From Blumeriella jaapii (lineage: Eukaryota > Ascomycota > Leotiomycetes > Helotiales > Drepanopezizaceae): a stretch of DNA of 64,000 nucleotides. The stretch is from contig VWND01000010.1 in NCBI GenBank assembly GCA_009599575.1, forward strand, positions 516,501 to 580,500. Direction: 5' to 3'. The notes beneath the pieces are model-generated. The model worked only from the letters and a program-made list of their open reading frames with translations, was not told the origin of the DNA and did no database searches. The translations under genes were made by a program, and so were the position numbers. Positions 1 to 10,829 of this stretch are shown piece after piece (position 1 is the first letter of the stretch; every line of letters begins with the position of its first letter).

Positions 1-2
1 AC

Positions 3-359
3 ACCCTGATGCGCGCCTCGTGCTCCACGAACAAGGACGGCAAGTTCTCCGTGCATCTGAAGAAGAACATGCAGTGGAACACGCGAGGCAACGTGTACAG
101 CATCCCCAAACCCGTGGCGGGCACCTCGAACGGGAAGCTCGTTCAGGGCGGCGGAAAGGGCGGCTGGGGCCAGGGCCTGATTCTCGCGGAGGACCAGAAG
201 GAGTACATCCAGGCGGCGGTCAGCAACCGGCGACAGAAGGAAAGGGATCTCATGGATGAGGATTTTTTGCCTGGTCTTCTGTCGGCGGATCGAGGGCGTG
301 CGGGTGGGAGACCGAAGGTTGGCGCCGGCAGGAACGTGAATTCTAAGAAGAGATATTAA
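3..359 (+). CDS. NOB1: NOB1 C-terminal part (20S pre-rRNA endonuclease), cut by window edge
   Basis: The frame is open from base 3 to a TAA at 357-359 and gives the last 118 residues of a protein that begins outside the window. The segment around HLKKNMQWNTRGNVYSIPKP, then a Gly/Lys stretch, then ILAEDQKEYIQA, a DLMDEDFLPGLL block and a basic GRNVNSKKRY end match the Zn-ribbon and tail of NOB1. Known of the family: NOB1 is a PIN-domain endonuclease that cuts 20S pre-rRNA at site D to make the 3' end of 18S rRNA in cytoplasmic pre-40S particles. The PIN domain would lie upstream of base 1. The gene converges with NOP10, another ribosome-biogenesis gene. Family call is firm; only the C-terminus can be judged. 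Confidence 0.88.
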   Translation, partial: TLMRASCSTNKDGKFSVHLKKNMQWNTRGNVYSIPKPVAGTSNGKLVQGGGKGGWGQGLILAEDQKEYIQAAVSNRRQKERDLMDEDFLPGLLSADRGRAGGRPKVGAGRNVNSKKRY

Positions 360-1067
360 ATAGAGACCACAGACTATCTGCCTTTTTTTTCCCGTTCTTT
401 CTCTTCGGGCTACCGCGTTCAAACTCTGGCGCGGTCATACAGAGGCGTTCTTGGAGTCCGGACCGATTCTGATCTCGGGATTCTAGACCCGTACTTACCA
501 CAAGTGCTGTATGTAGTTCGCCAACTGCTTCGAGCCACAATCCCGCGATTCGCGTACCACGAAAAAGAGAGGAAAACGCTAGCTTGTCATGAGCTCCAAG
601 ATCTATCATGGCACTCCCTTGCCTGCCTGTTCCCCATAGCCCTCCCTCAAGACATTCCCGTGAAACTTGGAGCCAGAGTGTAGATATCGGGAGCTTTCCA
701 TTCCTTCATTTTCTACACACACACACACACACACAGCCAAAATAGCCAACGCACCAAAATCCCAGAGCAAAGAGCAAGAGCAAGATCAAGGACGACCGAA
801 CATTTTCCGCTTCCCCTTCCCAAGAACGCCTGGTATACGCCTGCCTGCAATGCCTATTCACTCTCCTCTCCCCATCTCCTGCTTCCCCCTCACAAGCACG
901 TTGAAATGGGAACTCCACGTTCGGCCGCGCATCGAATACACCCCTTCCCGACCTAGCCGCTGTTGAATTGCCCAACGCTCCGCGCTGTTCCCACGTCTCC
1001 ATCCAGCTAGCCATCGCGCACGCACGCACGCACGCCAGCCCCCAACCGTTCTCTTCCTGCACCCTCT
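360..1067. other. Intergenic region between convergent NOB1 and NOP10
   Basis: The stretch holds the 3' flanks of both genes. Short open frames on both strands show no recognisable family, no credible splice partners and low-complexity composition, so I call no gene here. It contains the (AC)n run noted separately and a GCAC/CGCACG-rich patch near 1,018-1,033. Confidence 0.5.
715..735. repeat. (AC)n microsatellite
   Basis: Uninterrupted AC dinucleotide repeat of about ten units in the NOB1-NOP10 intergenic region. Confidence 0.95.
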
Positions 1068-1391
1068 CTACTGGCCCAGAACCTTGAGATCTTCTGCGAG
1101 GGACGCATCAGCACCAGCACCAGCACCAGCACCGAGCCGACTTTTCCCCGCCGTGTGCAACGTGTCGGCGGCAGGAGGGAGGGAGGGACGGAGGGGAGAG
1201 ATGGAGAGACACGTACTCTGCTGCGTCAGGAGCAGGCCGTACCGCTTCTTCAGCGTGACGCGGTGCCGGCTGTACTTGTCGTCGGGCGAGAAGCGCGCCG
1301 GGTGCGCGGACTTGGTCACCTCGCCCGCGACGATCTTCTTGAGGGTGTAGACGCGCTTGCCGGCGGCGTCGGTGGTGAACATGAGATGCAT
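1068..1391 (-). CDS. NOP10: NOP10, H/ACA snoRNP core protein, two exons
   Basis: Exon 1 runs from the ATG at 1391 to 1217 and encodes 58 residues, starting [19 protein letters not shown] and including [20 protein letters not shown] and the LLLTQQ end typical of NOP10. A GTACGT donor at 1216 and a CGCAG acceptor ending at 1094, with a GCTGATG branch-like site, define a 123-bp phase-1 intron. Exon 2 (1093-1068) adds KDLKVLGQ and a TAG. The 66-aa product fits the family length of about 64. Known role: binds Cbf5/dyskerin in nucleolar H/ACA RNPs that pseudouridylate rRNA and help process pre-rRNA. Without splicing the frame reads through the intron into Ala/Gly-rich sequence, which supports the intron model. 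A TATATA on the minus strand near 1,603-1,610 is a possible promoter element. Confidence 0.93.
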   Translation of the reverse strand: MHLMFTTDAAGKRVYTLKKIVAGEVTKSAHPARFSPDDKYSRHRVTLKKRYGLLLTQQSTCLSISPLRPSLPPAADTLHTAGKSRLGAGAGAGADASLAEDLKVLGQ

Positions 1392-1868
1392 CTTTGTTTG
1401 GCTCTGCTTTGCTTTGCTTGGGGGCGTGCGGGTCCACTTGTGGGTGGGCGAGAGGAGATGGAGAGATGGGTGTTGGAGTGAGAAAGGGACGGGCGGAGAG
1501 ATGTTGCTTCTTGGGGTTGGAGATAATTTTTTGAGCGGGATTGCGGTTGGGAGCGGCAGCTAGTCTTTCTTGGGATTAGTGGGGACAACACTCACTGTAC
1601 AGTATATAAATTAAGTAGTAGTGACAAGTAGGAGTGCTGCTAATACGACCCTTTCATTCTATTTCTCATTTCTATCATTCGGAGGTACCTTGCCTTTTTC
1701 TCTTTAAAAATTCCAAGAACTCGCTGCCTCTGAAACGAGATTTTTTTGGTATTCTTCTATTCATTATCCTGTCATTTGGACGTTGTGTTTGGTTTCTACC
1801 AAACCAAAGCCGGAGAACCTCAACTCATATCCTCTTAGTTTCATCTTTCAGTCAGTGTTTGGACCAGA

Positions 1869-3492
1869 TCAAGAATCAGAGTCCTTTTTGCCAGCAGCTA
1901 TAAGTCCTGCCAGCGTCTCCTCGATCTTCGCATGTGCCTCTTCGGGAGTCGGGTCCGAACTGATTTCAATGTCACCGCGCTGGCGGTCGACAACATGATC
2001 ATTTCGCTCATATCTCTCTTCCCCGCGAATGCTCTCAATGGGACTGCGTGTCCTCCTTCTCCTATCAGCGCCAATACGATTGTTCTTCCTGAACGGATCA
2101 ACGAGCCTGTTCGGATATGTCAAGCCCTCATCTCTTGAGCTCTCCGCCTTTAAGACGACCATATAGTCCAAGACGTCCGACTTGCCAGTAACCCAACTCA
2201 TCCAGGGCTGTGGTTGCCGAGGCATGATGGGGGCAGCTGGCCCCACGTCGACCAAGGTCCATGTTCGGAGGCGTTTGGCTACACTAGAGATTCTCATGCG
2301 CTCCTGTATGAGCCATTCAATCTCACGATAGGCTCCACTGGGCAAATTCGCAAGTGTCCTTTCCAACACCCCCTTCCCGGTTTCCAGAGCCTCGTACCTG
2401 CTCTTCATCTTTTCCTGGGAACATGGCACACCTTCCACAGAATAGATGTCGTGGTTCAACTGTTCATTTACCTTCAGTCCGAGGAGCGTCCAGCTTCGTT
2501 CGGTTCGACGGGTGTTGCCTTCGACTTTCCGGATGATCCAGGTTTCGTAAATCTCGTTTCTCTCGATAAATACACTACTTTTTGATCTCGTCAGTCCAAA
2601 AACCCTTGTAGATATCACGGGTGTCTCACTCGGATTCGAAGGAGTCGAATGAGCGCCAGCTTCGCGCATCGTCATCGATGCGCCGGGTTGGTCGAGGTAT
2701 GATCACTACTTCGTTGGCCCTCTTTCCCTCAATCGTAAGGTCCTTGCCAGCTTTCCATTTCTCGGCCAACACTCCAAGCCCTTGTTTTCTGAAGTCCAAC
2801 TCCGCCGAAAGGTCCACGACCCCACTCGTCAATTTCTTAAGCGTCGATTTGTCTTGCATGCTGAGAGTACCTCTGCACGGCGTCAGTTTCGTCTCGAGAA
2901 GAAAGCGAGAACGAGCAACCACTTACTCGCTTTCTTTCTTCTTCAAAGCTAGATACTGCATAGCCTTTGTCAAAAAAAACACGTGTTCCTTCAACGCCTC
3001 CAGATACCACACCAACTCATCCGTCGCTTCATAACCCCCCAGAACCCTCGAAAATCGCACGCATCCCGCATGGCTGTACGCACTCGGCTGTCTTGCCCTT
3101 GCCTTCGCTCGTCCATCAACACGTTCAAGATCCTCCCACTCGTTGCCATAATTCTTTTCAGCCTCTAAGCCTTCCTCCAAAGCCCTATCCACTTTCTCCA
3201 AAATCGCATGGATGGTAGCGACTAACGGCTCGGTTAAGGGCTGCTCGGAATATATCTCTGGGCCGGGTTTGGAGATGGTTGATGAAAGCGAGAGTAGATT
3301 AGTGGCCGTGAAGGACAGCGCTTGAGATAGATGGGCTATGCTGTGTTGGGTGGTAGGATACTGGGCGAGGAAATCCATGATCCGAATAGAGGTTCCTAAG
3401 CCCAGACAAGCGGTGAGCCGGATGAAGCCCTGGAGCCGGATGAAGTCCTGGTGAATTTCGGCGGATTCAGTTGTGGCGTCCATTTCATCCAC
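1869..3492 (-). CDS. Uncharacterised fungal protein, three exons, 504 aa
   Basis: I do not recognise the family. Three minus-strand frames join cleanly: exon 1 3492-2927, exon 2 2872-2630, exon 3 2574-1869. Intron 1 (2926-2873, 54 bp) has a GTAAGT donor, an ACTGAC branch site and a TGCAG end. Intron 2 (2629-2575, 55 bp) has GTGAGA, CTGAC and a TAG end. Both are phase 2 and keep frame, giving 505 codons including the TGA. The product is mostly helical and charged, with no signal peptide or membrane segment. A basic RRRRTR tract lies near residue 440-450 and an acidic Ser/Asp-rich tail ends the protein. Its layout resembles large families of uncharacterised Pezizomycotina proteins. The gene model is firm; the function is unknown. 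Confidence 0.75.
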
Positions 3493-4624
3493 TCGTTGCG
3501 CAACTCCATCGATTTCCCAGCTTTGACACTTGCGTTTGCGTTCGCGCTGCTGTTTTATGATTGAATGACTATGAATGCCTCGTCAAATCGTGTAAAACAA
3601 ACCAAGGAGAAGGAGAAGCCTCCGGCTTTCTGGGCCACCGCTTGTTCTCCTCCTCTACTCCAGGCTCCAACCAGCAGCCCACGACGGGGCGAAAGGGCAG
3701 CTCAGCTCCGATGCCACGCATGAAGCCGTGAACACGCCACCTGGAATCGTGACTTGTTCATTCGTGTGCTAAGCGACAAGCCTACTCTGACCAGTAACCT
3801 GGTGTAACACCCTTGATGGGGTCTAGGAGCAGCACCACGGCTGGATTTCCATACTCTCCTTTGCGAGTCGACAGAATTTCATCTCGCCTCGACCTACACA
3901 CAGTTCCAAGAAGACTTGAGGTGATTGCTGGGCGTACCCTCTTAGGCATGAGATCACTGCTCAACCTCAACATGGCAGAGCGTGACATCGAGCGGGCGCA
4001 GTGGCCAACACAAAAAAAGCGCTCCTTCCGCGACATCGGCAAGTCTTTCCTCCCAGCCGCAAAGTTCTCGGACTCGGCAAAGGCAGACCGGACAAACGAT
4101 GCCCAAAGGCATGGCACTGTACGTACGTACGTGGGAGAAGGGCTGCCTGTCCTTCTGCGCCGGCAGCGAGCGAGCGACCAGCTTCTGGAGCCGCATCGCC
4201 GGCGGCGGTCTTGGTGACGCGGTGTTTCTCGGGACGAGCGCCGCGCCGCTGAGCGACACTTTCCAGGGCACCGGCTGCTGGGCTTGGGTTGTCGTGGAGG
4301 GAACGTGGGATTCGGATGTTTGTTGATTCGGGTTGCATTAAGCGAATCGAGCGAGAGGAGGAGGGGGGCCGGTCGCTCGTCAGCGTGAATGAAGTCCTGG
4401 CGTTTGCATACTTGCTACATTTTCGTTCGTGATGGCCTCGGTGAAAAATCCCGGTGACATTGATAGCTTCGTGTAATTGATTTGCACGTGTGTGTTTCTG
4501 CGATGAGGCAGGCGGTGGCCCTGACTAAGTGTTCGGCCCGGATGCTCCACATTTTGATCGCTGGGGCGAGCGTTTTGCAATACTGATATCTAGCGTACTA
4601 CGCTTCCCTGCTTACTAAACTCAA
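3493..4624. other. Region without a supported gene, upstream of the 504-aa gene
   Basis: Several overlapping 80-134-codon frames occur on both strands, especially over the GC-rich patch 4,130-4,310, but none has a recognisable motif, and I could not find a pair of splice sites that extends one. A GTAC tandem (about 4,121-4,132) lies here. The right part may be 5' flank of the tRNA gene. A short real exon cannot be excluded. Confidence 0.4.
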
Positions 4625-4738
4625 GGACAGATGGCCGAGTGGTTATGGCGTGTGACTCAAGACTTGGTCTTGTCGATTTGACAAATCGGTGTATTCTCAT
4701 GGGCTTTGCCCGCAGGGGTTCGAATCCCCTTCTGTTCA
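4625..4738 (+). tRNA. tRNA-Leu(CAA) with a 34-nt anticodon-loop intron
   Basis: The gene folds as a class II tRNA. The acceptor strand GGACAGA (4625-4631) pairs with TCTGTTC (4731-4737), with discriminator A at 4738. A GCC/GGC D stem follows. The anticodon stem TGTGA pairs with TCATG around loop CTCAAG...C, giving anticodon CAA. The intron occupies 4662-4695, in the canonical position after base 37, and contains TTG triplets able to pair with the anticodon, as in fungal pre-tRNA-Leu(CAA). A GGGC-TTT-GCCC variable arm and an AGGGG-TTCGAAT-CCCCT T arm complete it. T-rich sequence follows 3' and could end Pol III transcription. It decodes UUG leucine codons. Minus-strand open frames over it are artefacts. 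Confidence 0.95.
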
Positions 4739-7563
4739 ACTTTTTGTCCCGATCTTTTTTTGGGAGTGGGGGTCTCTCTGGAACATTTTTTTTGCCGGTT
4801 GTGTGGAATTGCAATTTATTCACCCCTAAGCCAGAAAAAGGTCGCTAAGCGAGACCCTCGCTAAGTTAGAGATGAAATACAGTGTAGTTTATCAGCTGCT
4901 GACAAGTACAAGAATCCGCCCTGGTATTTATTATTTGTTTGTAATATCCGACTTATCAAAAGAGTTGCTTTTTGTTTTTTGAGCTTAGGAAATGCTACAG
5001 CGGGGTGAGTAGAACAGCACACACAGCCTGTTGCAGTTTTATACCAGATACAGTAAACAACTGATCGACTTCATGCGCTCTACAATGATTCAAAGAAAGA
5101 CAATCAGATATGTAATGGCTCCAACACGGAAACGAGGGTGCGACGAAAGCGATTGTGATCAAGTTCACCTCTTCAAGAATACCTATAATCTAGCTTCCTG
5201 AGCTGCTGCCTCCAAGGTCCCACTCCAATTTGCCGAGTCGAGATAAACACGCCCTAACAACATCATTCACAGATCCCGAAACACCCACACAGCACAGTAT
5301 CTCTTCAGAAAACCACAATAGAAAACGAGTTTGAATCATCCCCGGCGCCGGCAGACAGCAGCTCTTTGCGCCCCGTTCTTGCCGAGTAACGCTACCGTGC
5401 CTGGCCGCCTGTGTCTCCGCGATACGCGCAAGGCGAGGCCTTGAGAAAGTCGCCTTGGAATCATGAACATCAGAGCTTCATCGGAAGCTAGCAAGGTCTC
5501 GGCCAGAACATCGGATGCCAATCGTTTCTGCGTTGGATACGTGCGTGTTGGGGTCAGCATCATCACTGGACCGAGCCAAGCCTTAGAAAGTATCGGACGA
5601 CTTGTTGAGCAAGTACGAACTGTGAGGACCAGCATCCGCCCAAATCGACCGATGGATAATCGCATGGGATACTCGCCATGCAACTACTCTAGACAGCAGT
5701 CACCGAGTTGTGTGTGCTCATGGATTTGCAGAAAAAGGACCTAGAGCTCCACCATGCGAATCCCCATCTGGAATAAGAGCCAATCGAGCTTCTGTTCTTA
5801 GGAAAAAATGAAGATCCAGCACCTGGCAGTCTCTCCGGAAAGAGACTCGTGCTTGCAAAGGTCAAGTCATTGCAACCACACGAAACCCTTGGAATCAACA
5901 AAGTCTTAACCACTTCAAAAGATCAGAGTAAGTTCAGGTCGTCCGACCTTGTCTTGGTCAAGGATCATGACAGGCCATTCCATCCGCAGTTTCGCACGAT
6001 AGCAGAAGTACCAAGGACTTCCTGAGCGCCGGTGAGCTGTCATCTGCAGCGAGTATCTGCACTCGGTGTCTGTTGGAGAGCCGAGTTTCCCGCTGGGCAC
6101 CCAATTGGCTGGGAGTTTAATTTGTCAGAACTTCAACGTTGACGAGTCAAAAAGGAGGCAAAGACGAGGCGAGGCGACCGAACTAAAGCTCTTGCTTCTG
6201 AGAAGAGCTAGGCGTCGACACCTGCAGTTGGCATCTGACCCTTCCAAGAAAGCACAGCACAGCACAGCAACACATAAAGTGGGAGATCTTCCACGCAGTA
6301 AAAACCCCTTCGCAGAAAGACTCGATCGCTTTCAAGCGCAGAAGTAAAGAGACTCGCCGTTTTCGGTCTTCCCCGCCGTGTCTCAGGTTCGCTGGTACAT
6401 ATCTGCAGAATATCGTTCACGGTGTTTCGTGGGGATGACAGCCCACTCGACGAGACGATGGTTCTTGAACGGGTTGAACCTGGTTTGCATCACGGCCCTC
6501 GGGAGTTGAAGCTCACAACCCTCGGGACACAACGCGAAAGTGCGCAAGTTATAGCCTGTTGGGCTCTTTCTCTTGCGTGGAGCCTCAAATCTGTCCATAC
6601 TTTTTCGAGTTCTTTGGCCTATCCTCGTTCCCTTACTGCTTTCTTTTCTTCTCCCGTCGTTGATTTGTGTGGCTTGATGTAGTATTTCAAGAAGTGTCGC
6701 GCTCTGGTGCAGGTTATGCTATCACGCCACCGATCCATGTCCCAATGTTCCCGCTATAGGGTTACAATATGCTTCTTTCCTTATTTCCCGGTCGCTGGAG
6801 GAGAGTTCAAATGGTCAGTGATCTTGGTTTCGCGGTAACTACTTTCTGCGCCTTGATGTTGCCTCTGATTTTCCCTTTCGCTTGCTAGTGTGTCCCTCTC
6901 TCTCATGGCGATGGGCGTGCATAGCAAGATGCGGCTTGTCTTTTCCTGGCGGGACGTAGGCGTGAGAATGGTTTCTCTAGGGTGGTTACACCCCGTTTAC
7001 ACTTTCAGCTCAAACCGGGGTCCGTAGAGAAACTGGTACTGTAAGAGGTTCAAGCCGTGCGATTCAATTCGCAAAATCGCTTCCCTTCGGCACGGAAGCC
7101 TGCTGGTACAAGCGAAGTCAACACCGACTTGAGCTTGCACCATCTTTACAGCACGAAAATTCGACTCTTCGTGTTGTCAACATTGCCAATTAACTACATT
7201 ATCTTGTGATGCTTACACTCCGATTCAACCCACCCTGCTGGGACCAAGCATGTCTGCAGCTTCTGCGTGGATCCATAGTCAGTCAAGTACACACAATCCA
7301 ATCATAGTTGGTCACGAGCACTCTCATCGCGAGCATGGGATGATACAGGCATTCTCCGTTGCCTTCGTGCGGAGGACGCTGACCCATGCCTTTAGCCACG
7401 AACCCAGAGACGGCGCTTTTCCTTCCGACTCAAGAGATCCTCTAGAGACCAAGACCACGGCTCTCGGTTTCATTCCAAGAAAAGAACAGGACCGCGCCAG
7501 TCGCGGAAATCCATCGCAGGTGTTTTCTCTGGCTAGGCACACGGCAGGCCTCCATCATGGTAG
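4739..7563. other. Long region without a supported gene
   Basis: Composition is ordinary, neither RIP-mutated nor strongly GC-rich. Scattered open frames of 60-155 codons show no recognisable domain, and opposite-strand frames of similar length overlap them, so none is called. An oligo-T run lies just after the tRNA (about 4,755-4,795). It may contain UTRs, a non-coding RNA, or a fast-evolving small gene with short exons that cannot be resolved by eye. Confidence 0.4.
6971..7033. repeat. Imperfect hairpin (inverted repeat)
   Basis: The outer arms GTTTCTCTA and TAGAGAAAC are perfect complements. The inner arms ACCCCGTTT and AAACCGGGGT pair with one bulge, around a short loop. No downstream gene is called close by, so it could be a structured RNA element or chance. 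Confidence 0.35.
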
Positions 7564-8529
7564 GTGCTTACCGGCCCACAGATGGCCGTCCAACACATCG
7601 AGAAGTTCTCTCAACCATCACATGGTGGCCCTTCTTCGCCATCTAGAGCGCAGGAGGTACAATGTCAAGCTACCAGGCAGCCTCAAGCCGCTCCGACGAC
7701 CTTTCTCTTCACCGTGAACGGGCTCACGCTCAACGAGGACCGGCGCGAGGGCGGCATCATGCCCAGGACCGACATCAACGGCCGGTGGCTCCCGCCCATC
7801 TACCACGCTGGCTACGGCTCTCAGCACCGAGGCACCGTCTACCGGTGGAGCGACGGCGAGGTCAGCGCCGCGCCCGGCTACCACTGGACGGCCGGCTACG
7901 ACCGGACGCCCAACGGCAACACGCTCGGCCTCTACAAGGCCACGACGCTGTTCTGGTGCAACCCCTTCGACCAGTTCATGGCGATGCCGCGCGACGCCAC
8001 CGGCCGCGACATGGACGAGGACGACCGCTGGTTCCCCATCAACTTCTACCACGAGGGCGCGCTCTCGCGGCTCGACTACGCCGCCAACCAGTGCCTCGCC
8101 GGCGCCCACGCGCGCTTCATCCCCGCCCTCGGCCTCGCGTCCTACGCCCACCCGGCGGACCGGGCGCCCGTGGCGGGCAGCCTCGCCGGCGACCTGGCGC
8201 TGCTGCTCGGCCTCGTCGCGTTCGCGTGCCGCTGGGAAGACCTGGATCGTGTGCTCGTCGCCGAGCGCGCCTGGCGCGACGGCGAGTGGAGGGGCCATGC
8301 CCACGCCACCGGACGTGAGTCTCTGCTTCCTGGTCTCGGGCCGGAGGCGGGCGCCGCCTCTGCTCTCGCGGCTTGCTGTGTGTCGTGCTAACGCGATGCC
8401 TCGTTGCGGGTAGGCCGGGAAGCAGAGGGGCTGCTGGTCTCGGTGTACCACGGCCCGGACAACGCCGCCCTGTCGACCGAGGCCGCGCTGCGCGTTTTGG
8501 AGTGGGAGAAGGGCCCCTTGTTGCGATGA
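7564..8529 (+). CDS. Uncharacterised protein, two exons, about 288 aa, start uncertain
   Basis: Family not recognised. Exon 1 (7564 or 7582 to 8314) is GC-rich with strong third-position C/G bias and encodes an aromatic, Gly-rich globular-looking chain that includes GRWLPPIYHAGYGSQHRG. A GTGAGT donor at 8315, a GCTAAC branch site and a GGTAG acceptor ending at 8413 define a 99-bp phase-1 intron. Exon 2 (8414-8529) adds about 38 residues, including LLVSVYHGPDNAALSTEAAL, and ends in TGA. The first 40 or so codons are less biased and may be UTR or a mis-called start; ATGs at 7564 and 7582 are the candidates, and an extra upstream exon is possible. A long minus-strand frame (8451-7618) is the mirror of this codon bias. 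No signal peptide or membrane segment is seen. It is the last gene before the RIP-mutated block. Confidence 0.6.
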
Positions 8530-9512
8530 TGCCCCGGCCCTTGGGCAGCGAAAGATTGGCTCGTCTGTCTGTCTGCGGCGCTCCCGGTTTGGTTGCGTGC
8601 GCTGCTCGGAGCGCCAGGGCTTGTTGGTGGTGTGCCGTTCGTTCTCCTTCCGTGTTTATTTACTTCCCTTCTCGCCTGTTCTCGCTTCGTCTGTTGCCGT
8701 GTGTGTGAGCTTCAGCCCACCACCACGCCCGCCCGCCTACTCTTGCACCTGGGTTCATTTCCCAACTCAATTAGTCCAGCTGGGCTTTGTCGTTCGGACT
8801 GTAAAATGGAGCGAGCGCGTTGTCTTTCTACCGCTCGCAAGTACTCTCTCACCTTGGTTCCCGCTGTAGAAATCGACGTGACATTGCGGAAATTTCTCTC
8901 CATATTTTTCCGGGGGGAGGGGGGGGGGGCCAAAAGCGAGAACAACAAGAAGAGAAGCCCAGCAAAGCACAACCCCGCAAGGAAAAGTCCAGCGCTGCTG
9001 TCCCTCCCCACCAGCAGCTCCTCTCCTGTCCCATTTCCCACTCCCTCCAGCGCTTTTTGACCTCGGAGCTCGATGACCGTGGCTGGTTCCGCGCATACAT
9101 ACATACAGGCATACAAACTCATGCTCTTGGGCCATCCGCGCCTCATACCCAGCCAGCCAGCCAGCGGGCTATGTGATACGAACGAGGCCGGTCAGCTCGG
9201 GGCTTGCTTTGTGGCATGGCATGTATGTGTGTATGTGTGTATGTATGTATGTGTGTATGTATGTATGTGTGTATGTATCTACATATGTAGATATATGTTT
9301 ATATATATATATATATATATATTATTGCTAGTATCTTGACTAGTTAGTAGGCAGAGGGAGCAATGAGTGCACACGATAGGGTTGGTTGACTTGTGGTAGT
9401 ATTCTAGGTATGGTGTGCGCCCTTATGGGGCGTGCACGGTACTCGGGAACTAGTTGTTTTGGCAACCAGTTATGTGAGCAACACGTGACATTTAATCTAG
9501 CAACATATTTTT
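8530..9512. other. Gene-poor edge of the GC-balanced compartment with simple repeats
   Basis: This is the 3' flank of the preceding gene. It holds a G-rich run (about 8,911-8,930), an (AGCC)n run (9,151-9,164), a GTAT/GTGT microsatellite (9,221-9,278) and a (TA)n run (9,301-9,322). Composition falls sharply toward AT after about 9,480. No coding sequence is supported. Confidence 0.6.
9221..9322. repeat. GTAT/GTGT microsatellite followed by (TA)n
   Basis: Alternating GTAT and GTGT units (9,221-9,278), a short spacer, and eleven TA units (9,301-9,322) mark the edge between gene space and the AT-rich repeat block. Confidence 0.95.
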
Positions 9513-9760
9513 TTGACAGCGTGCAGTAGCAGCTTTAAAGCTGACTGCAGTGCGCCTGTCAGTAAAAAAAAAACTAGCTATAACGTTATATATGTTTTAT
9601 GCGTCATTTATTTTGTATATTTTAAAAGTAAACTCAGCGTTTTTAAAAAGCGCTGTAAAACCTTCTATATTTGTATATATGATACACCCTTTTTTTTTAT
9701 CGATTTTGCATTAGATTTTCAGACTTTCAAATCGAATAGTTGTAAGCCTAGCAGTTTATA

Positions 9761-9957
9761 CTATGCAACGTGGTTAGTCTCCGAGAATGGCTTTGTAAAG
9801 CCGTCAGCTGCATTGTTTTTGCTTTGAACGTAGTACAGATCTAGCTTATTAGCAGCAACTTCGGAACGAACGTAATGGTATTTGATATTAATATGCTTCG
9901 TGCGTTAATAATATTCGGGGTTTTTAGCTAATAAAAAAGCTTTTTGGCTATCGTAAT
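9761..9957 (-). pseudogene. Ty1/copia RNase H C-terminal fragment
   Basis: Reading down from 9,957, the minus strand encodes a block starting with DSQKAFLLAKNPEYY, then RTKHINIKYHYVRSEV, then a NKLDLYYVQ segment and NAADGFTKPF before a TAG at 9,763. This is the end of copia-type RNase H, where the family has DNQ, ARTKHI-D-I and ADxLTK motifs. One in-frame TAA interrupts it. The rest of the element is missing upstream, apparently because E0 is inserted at 9,958. Sequence 9,513-9,760 would be its 3' non-coding part or LTR, but no LTR pair is visible. Confidence 0.8.
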
Positions 9958-10140
9958 TGTAAGGATTGAAAGGCAGGGAAACACTAGTTCAGATAATAGA
10001 ACTCAGATAAGGTTGGGTTGATAATCAGACTGATTTCTACCTTTTATATCCCTAGTAAAAAGCGTGTATAAATACAAAAGGAGAGGTGGAGCCCTCGAAA
10101 AAAGTATTTCCCAGGAAACCAGGCGAACTTTATTTAATAT
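9958..10140 (-). repeat. Probable 3' LTR end of E0
   Basis: The sequence begins TGTAAGGATT, the usual TG start of an LTR, where the copia RNase H frame stops abruptly. The first 180 bases are less AT-rich than what follows and contain a TATA-like tract (TTTTATAT) on the plus strand. The inner border and the partner LTR cannot be seen. Confidence 0.4.
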
Positions 10141-10627
10141 GCTTTTCTAGCCCTTATTCCGACTTTTTTTTATTCTTTTTAATATAACTTTAATAACTGG
10201 TTTTTTAATAATTATTTCTATAAAATGTTTTATTTAAATGTTATTTCCAGCCTTTATAGCATTATCCGGCCTTCACGGCCCATTCGCAGAAAATATTATT
10301 CGAAGATTAATAAAAAGCAAAGGGTTTTGGCGGATCATTTGATTTATATACGTAATATTAGTTTTTAATATTACCTTTTTTTTTAGGCCTTTGGTTTTTA
10401 AAAGCGATTGATTTTTTTATGCGTATGCTTCCGTATATAACATACGTTACGCCTTCGAAATAACGTGCGGTTTTTTTCGCTTTCGGTCGTGAATTATAGC
10501 TGTTTTTTTCGCTTTTGGTCGTGAATTATAGCTGTTTTGCTGTTTTGTTTTTTTTGTTTTCGGTAGCGCTCGCATTTTCGTTTGAAAAAGCCTTTTTTTT
10601 TTTAAAATGGCCGCAATCTTTCTGTTT

Positions 10628-10661
<34 letters not shown>

Positions 10662-10829
10662 TAGTTTTTTTTTTTTTTTTTTTTTAATCAACTGCTTTTC
10701 GCCGCGTTCGCCGCGAATTTTCAAAATGCCCTTGATTTCTATCTGCCTTCGGTATGCTCGCCTGATTTTACGCGAAGGCATCATAGCGGCCTTTTTGCCT
10801 TTTTGCGTTTTCGAGCTTTTTAGCATAAA
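10141..10829. other. RIP-mutated non-coding part of E0 with long poly-T tracts
   Basis: Very AT-rich sequence with a near-duplicate TTTTTTTCGCTTT(C/T)GGTCGTGAA block around 10,472-10,535 and two poly-T runs (10,631-10,659 and 10,664-10,685). No gene is supported; a Lys-rich minus-strand frame here is only the poly-T read backwards. Confidence 0.6.

Noticed and set aside
706..1062. 118-codon minus-strand frame with a Cys/Val repeat
   Set aside because: Its end is the AC microsatellite read backwards, and the rest is NOP10 3' flank.
3782..4338. Cluster of overlapping 100-130-codon frames on both strands
   Set aside because: No strand has a consistent codon bias over the whole stretch, no recognised motif and no splice pair; not enough to call a gene.
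4590..4823. Minus- and plus-strand open frames over the tRNA gene
   Set aside because: The sequence folds as tRNA-Leu(CAA) with intron; the frames are coincidental.
7618..8451. 277-codon minus-strand frame
   Set aside because: Mirror of the GC-biased plus-strand gene. It has no splice signals of its own, an Arg/Val/Gly-rich shadow composition, and it spans the plus-strand intron.
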